From: Pararhizobium sp. A13
Lineage (GTDB): Bacteria > Pseudomonadota > Alphaproteobacteria > Rhizobiales > Rhizobiaceae
Assembly: GCF_040126305.1 (NCBI RefSeq)
Contig: NZ_CP149510.1
Span: forward strand, 721,001 to 785,000
Length of the DNA: 64,000 nucleotides
Reading direction: 5' to 3'
Part shown: in pieces, positions 61,773 to 64,000 of the stretch
Layout: every line of letters starts with the position of its first letter
How positions within the stretch are numbered: position 1 is the stretch's first letter
Notes under the pieces: generated by a model
Told to the model about the DNA's origin: nothing
Seen by the model: only the letters and a program-made list of their open reading frames with translations
Databases searched by the model: none
Made by a program: the position numbers and the translations under genes

Positions 61773-63998
61773 TTATTTTTTCATCTGCTCCTTCAGGGCA
61801 GCGAGCTTGGCGAAGGGCGAATCCGGATCGATCGGTTTTTCCTTGCGCGGAGGACGCGCCTCGAACTTGGCGGCCTGCGGCTTAGTGCCGCGGTCGTTGC
61901 GATCGGGACGATCCTGGCGCTCGCCCTTTTCAGGACGCTGGCCACCCTGCGGCTTGCCACCGTCGCGGCCGCGATTGCGGTCCGGCCGGCCACCGTTGCC
62001 CTTGCGGCTGTCATCACCACGCGCTTCGCGACGACCGTCGCCGTCGCGGCGCTGCTCACCGCCATCGCGGCGGGCTTCACCCTGCTGCGCCCGGTTGTTG
62101 GCCCCACGGTGATTGCCGTGCGGACGTCCGCCTGCGCGCTGGTTGTCGTTGCGGCCGCCGGGGCGCCACAGAAGAACCGGCTTGGCTTCGACCGGCTCTG
62201 CGGGTTCGCCAGCCGGTTCAGCAACGGCTTCTGCCTCCGGAGCAGCCGCAGCGGGCGCTGCCTGTTCCTGTGCCGGCTCGGAAGCCTGGGCCTCGTCGCC
62301 TGGGGCATCCGCATCATCGTGGTCGGCCGTCTCGGTCGGCGTTTCGACGGCCGTCGGCTCCGCCGGCGTGGTCGCATTGCCCGTCTGCGCAGACAGGAAT
62401 GCGGCAGCTTCTTCGGTCTTCACACTGTCGGCACGATAACCGAGACCCTTGAGGATCTCTTCCATATCGTCGGGCGTCGCACCGAGAATGGACAGCATGG
62501 CCGTCGTCGCGGTGAAGCGGCGACCGTCATAGGCGCCGTCCGGACGCGGCGTCGTGCCCGGCTTCCACTGCAAGAGCGGCCGGATGAGGTCGGCGAGCCG
62601 CTCGAGGATATCGATGCGGACGGCGCGCTTGCCGAGGAAACGGAAGCCTGCCAGCTTGTAGAAGGTGCGCTCGAACGACGGATCGGTGACGACCGACGTA
62701 CGGCCAGCCGCCAGGACCGGGATGAGGTCGCCGTAACCGGGCTTGTCCAGGCCGTCATTCTTCAAGGCCCAGAGGAGTGTGATGAGCTCGGCCGGAGCAG
62801 GCTTCAGCAGAGCCGGCATGAAGATGTGATAGGCGCCGAAGCGGATGCCGTGGCGGCGGATCGAGGCGCGCGCCTCCTGATCCAGCGACTTGACCTCGTC
62901 GGCGACGTCGCGGCGGAACATCACGCCGAGATTTTCAACGAGCTGGAACGCCAGACCCTTGGCAAGGCCCTCGAGATCTTCAGCACGCGACAGGTCGTCG
63001 AGCGGCTTCAGGACCGTCGAGATATGGTGGTTCACGAAACGCTCGATGCGAGCAAGGACATGGTCGCGGGCGTTGCCCTGAAGCTGCTCGTCGGCCAACA
63101 GGATGACGCGCGGGCGCATGACATGCTCGCTCGCTGCCAGCCGCGCTACGGGATCGCCGAGCCAGCGCACGAGACCATCGGAAGCAAGCGCCAGATCGGC
63201 ATTGCCCGCCGCATGCAGGCGCGCTGCCCGCGCTTCGAATTCCAGCGCCAGCGCCTTTTGTGCCGCCCCCTGCACCGCGCGCGCGTCGAGACCGTCGGTC
63301 ACTGCCGCCAGCGTGAAACGGAACCCGGCCAATTGTCCCACATGATGTCCTTCAACAAAGACATCGCCATTTACACTGATTTCAGCTTCCAGCATCGCAT
63401 TCTCTCTCAGGCGCTTCATGAGCACAGATGTCCTGCGATCAACAAAGCGTTTCGTCAACCTTTCATGTAACGCGTCAGACAATCGATCTTCGATTTCCCG
63501 CGTCTTTTCTTGCCAGTGTGTCGGATCGGCAAGCCACCCCGGACGGTTAGACACATAGGTCCATGTCCTGATTTGTGCAATTCTCGCGGACAATGTGTCG
63601 ATTTCACCTTCCGTAAGGTCCGCGCGGCGAACCTGTTCGGCCATGAAATCTTCGTTCACTGTGCCACGCCGGACGAGATCGGCATAGATCGTCGAGATCA
63701 GATCCGCGTGTTGCGCCGGCGTTATACGACGATAGTCTGGAAGCGCACAGGCCTCCCAGAGTTTTTCTACACGCTCCGGTGTCGTTGCGACACTGGTGAT
63801 TTCCGGATAACGCGAAAGATAGTCCAGCGCCTGCTGGTCGACGGCCGGCAGAGCCCGCGTCAGGCCGTTTACCGTGGGTGCGGCATCGAGGCTCTTCTTC
63901 AAAGCCGCTATCGAGGCGAAGTTGAGCGCCTTCGAGCGCCATTGCAGCACCCGCACGGGGTCGAACTGGTGCGATTCGATGCGGTGGACGAGCTCGTT
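61773..63998 (-). CDS. Helicase, C-terminal part (start outside window)
   Basis: The frame is open from the window end and continues for about 740 residues. It contains the latter half of an SUV3/MgpS-like superfamily 2 helicase (TPERVEKLWEACALPDYRRI, TLSARIAQIRTWTYVSNRPGWLADPTHWQEKTREIEDRLSDALHERL, HHVGQLAGFRF). A long low-complexity tail rich in Ala/Glu then Gly/Arg/Asp (from about residue 530) is probably an RNA-binding extension. The helicase motor motifs are outside. It begins a helicase-S4-fdxA-carD block. Confidence 0.87.
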   Translation of the reverse strand, partial: NELVHRIESHQFDPVRVLQWRSKALNFASIAALKKSLDAAPTVNGLTRALPAVDQQALDYLSRYPEITSVATTPERVEKLWEACALPDYRRITPAQHADLISTIYADLVRRGTVNEDFMAEQVRRADLTEGEIDTLSARIAQIRTWTYVSNRPGWLADPTHWQEKTREIEDRLSDALHERLTKRFVDRRTSVLMKRLRENAMLEAEISVNGDVFVEGHHVGQLAGFRFTLAAVTDGLDARAVQGAAQKALALEFEARAARLHAAGNADLALASDGLVRWLGDPVARLAASEHVMRPRVILLADEQLQGNARDHVLARIERFVNHHISTVLKPLDDLSRAEDLEGLAKGLAFQLVENLGVMFRRDVADEVKSLDQEARASIRRHGIRFGAYHIFMPALLKPAPAELITLLWALKNDGLDKPGYGDLIPVLAAGRTSVVTDPSFERTFYKLAGFRFLGKRAVRIDILERLADLIRPLLQWKPGTTPRPDGAYDGRRFTATTAMLSILGATPDDMEEILKGLGYRADSVKTEEAAAFLSAQTGNATTPAEPTAVETPTETADHDDADAPGDEAQASEPAQEQAAPAAAAPEAEAVAEPAGEPAEPVEAKPVLLWRPGGRNDNQRAGGRPHGNHRGANNRAQQGEARRDGGEQRRDGDGRREARGDDSRKGNGGRPDRNRGRDGGKPQGGQRPEKGERQDRPDRNDRGTKPQAAKFEARPPRKEKPIDPDSPFAKLAALKEQMKK

Positions 63999-64000
63999 GT

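Noticed and set aside
61701..63470. Plus-strand frame of 589 codons opposite the S4 and helicase genes
   Set aside because: It runs across two genes in antisense and has no homology signs.

Overview
The window is a stretch of alphaproteobacterial chromosome, most likely from a member of the Rhizobiaceae (Rhizobium/Agrobacterium/Neorhizobium-like; the genus cannot be fixed by eye). The evidence is the high GC content, the blocks leuC...rplS-trmD-rimM-rpsP-ffh, dapF-mtaB-ftsY and ccmABCDG next to acnA, the helicase-S4-fdxA-carD cluster, lineage families such as BA14K, DUF2794 and IalB, and dispersed palindromic repeats typical of rhizobial intergenic DNA. No prophage, plasmid, CRISPR, rRNA or tRNA signature was seen. 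It is a mainly housekeeping region with small accessory insertions.

Layout. 1-3.9 kb: 3' end of an exonuclease III gene, a luciferase-like oxidoreductase, a lone cyclic-nucleotide-binding protein beside an OmpR-type response regulator, and an L,D-transpeptidase overlapping an unknown gene. 4-8.1 kb: a SixA-like phosphatase, leuC, and an amino-acid ABC permease plus binding protein without an ATPase. 8.4-16.7 kb: the ribosomal/translation block rplS, trmD, rimM, rpsP, chorismate mutase, ffh, interrupted by a methyltransferase, a TauE-type permease and a divergent MarR/hydrolase pair with clear operator palindromes. 16.7-17.6 kb: a low-GC, apparently decayed locus. 17.6-25.3 kb: an MBL-fold hydrolase, a GFA-fold protein, then dapF, mtaB, ftsY, yciB and a DUF2585 membrane protein. 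25.5-31.7 kb: cytochrome c maturation genes ccmG-D-C-B-A on the minus strand, and acnA.

31.8-49.3 kb: a DUF1223 protein, DUF2794, GNAT, BI-1, an ABC exporter-like pair (permease frameshifted) divergent from a TesA-like esterase, thpR and a tyrosine phosphatase overlapping at their 3' ends, a pterin dehydratase, an IalB-family protein, rlmN, a three-gene TrpXYZ-type ABC importer, a LysE exporter, a Tyr/Gly-repeat BA14K protein and argG. 49.3-64 kb: an MFS pump with its MarR regulator, a Met-rich secreted peptide, a second LysE exporter, an M3 peptidase, a phoD alkaline phosphatase behind a Pho-box-like site, typA, gfa, a PPP-family phosphatase, carD, fdxA, an S4 protein and the C-terminal part of a helicase.

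The most notable observations are: (i) intergenic palindromic repeats that appear inside the ftsY coding sequence, in frame, one of them a 36-base exact match to a repeat between ccmB and ccmA; (ii) a single-base frameshift in the FtsX-like permease gene; (iii) strong operator-like palindromes between the MarR gene and its divergent hydrolase; (iv) a Pho-box-like array ahead of phoD; (v) an unrecognised low-GC locus between ffh and the MBL-fold gene. I did not find a convincing new multi-gene system.
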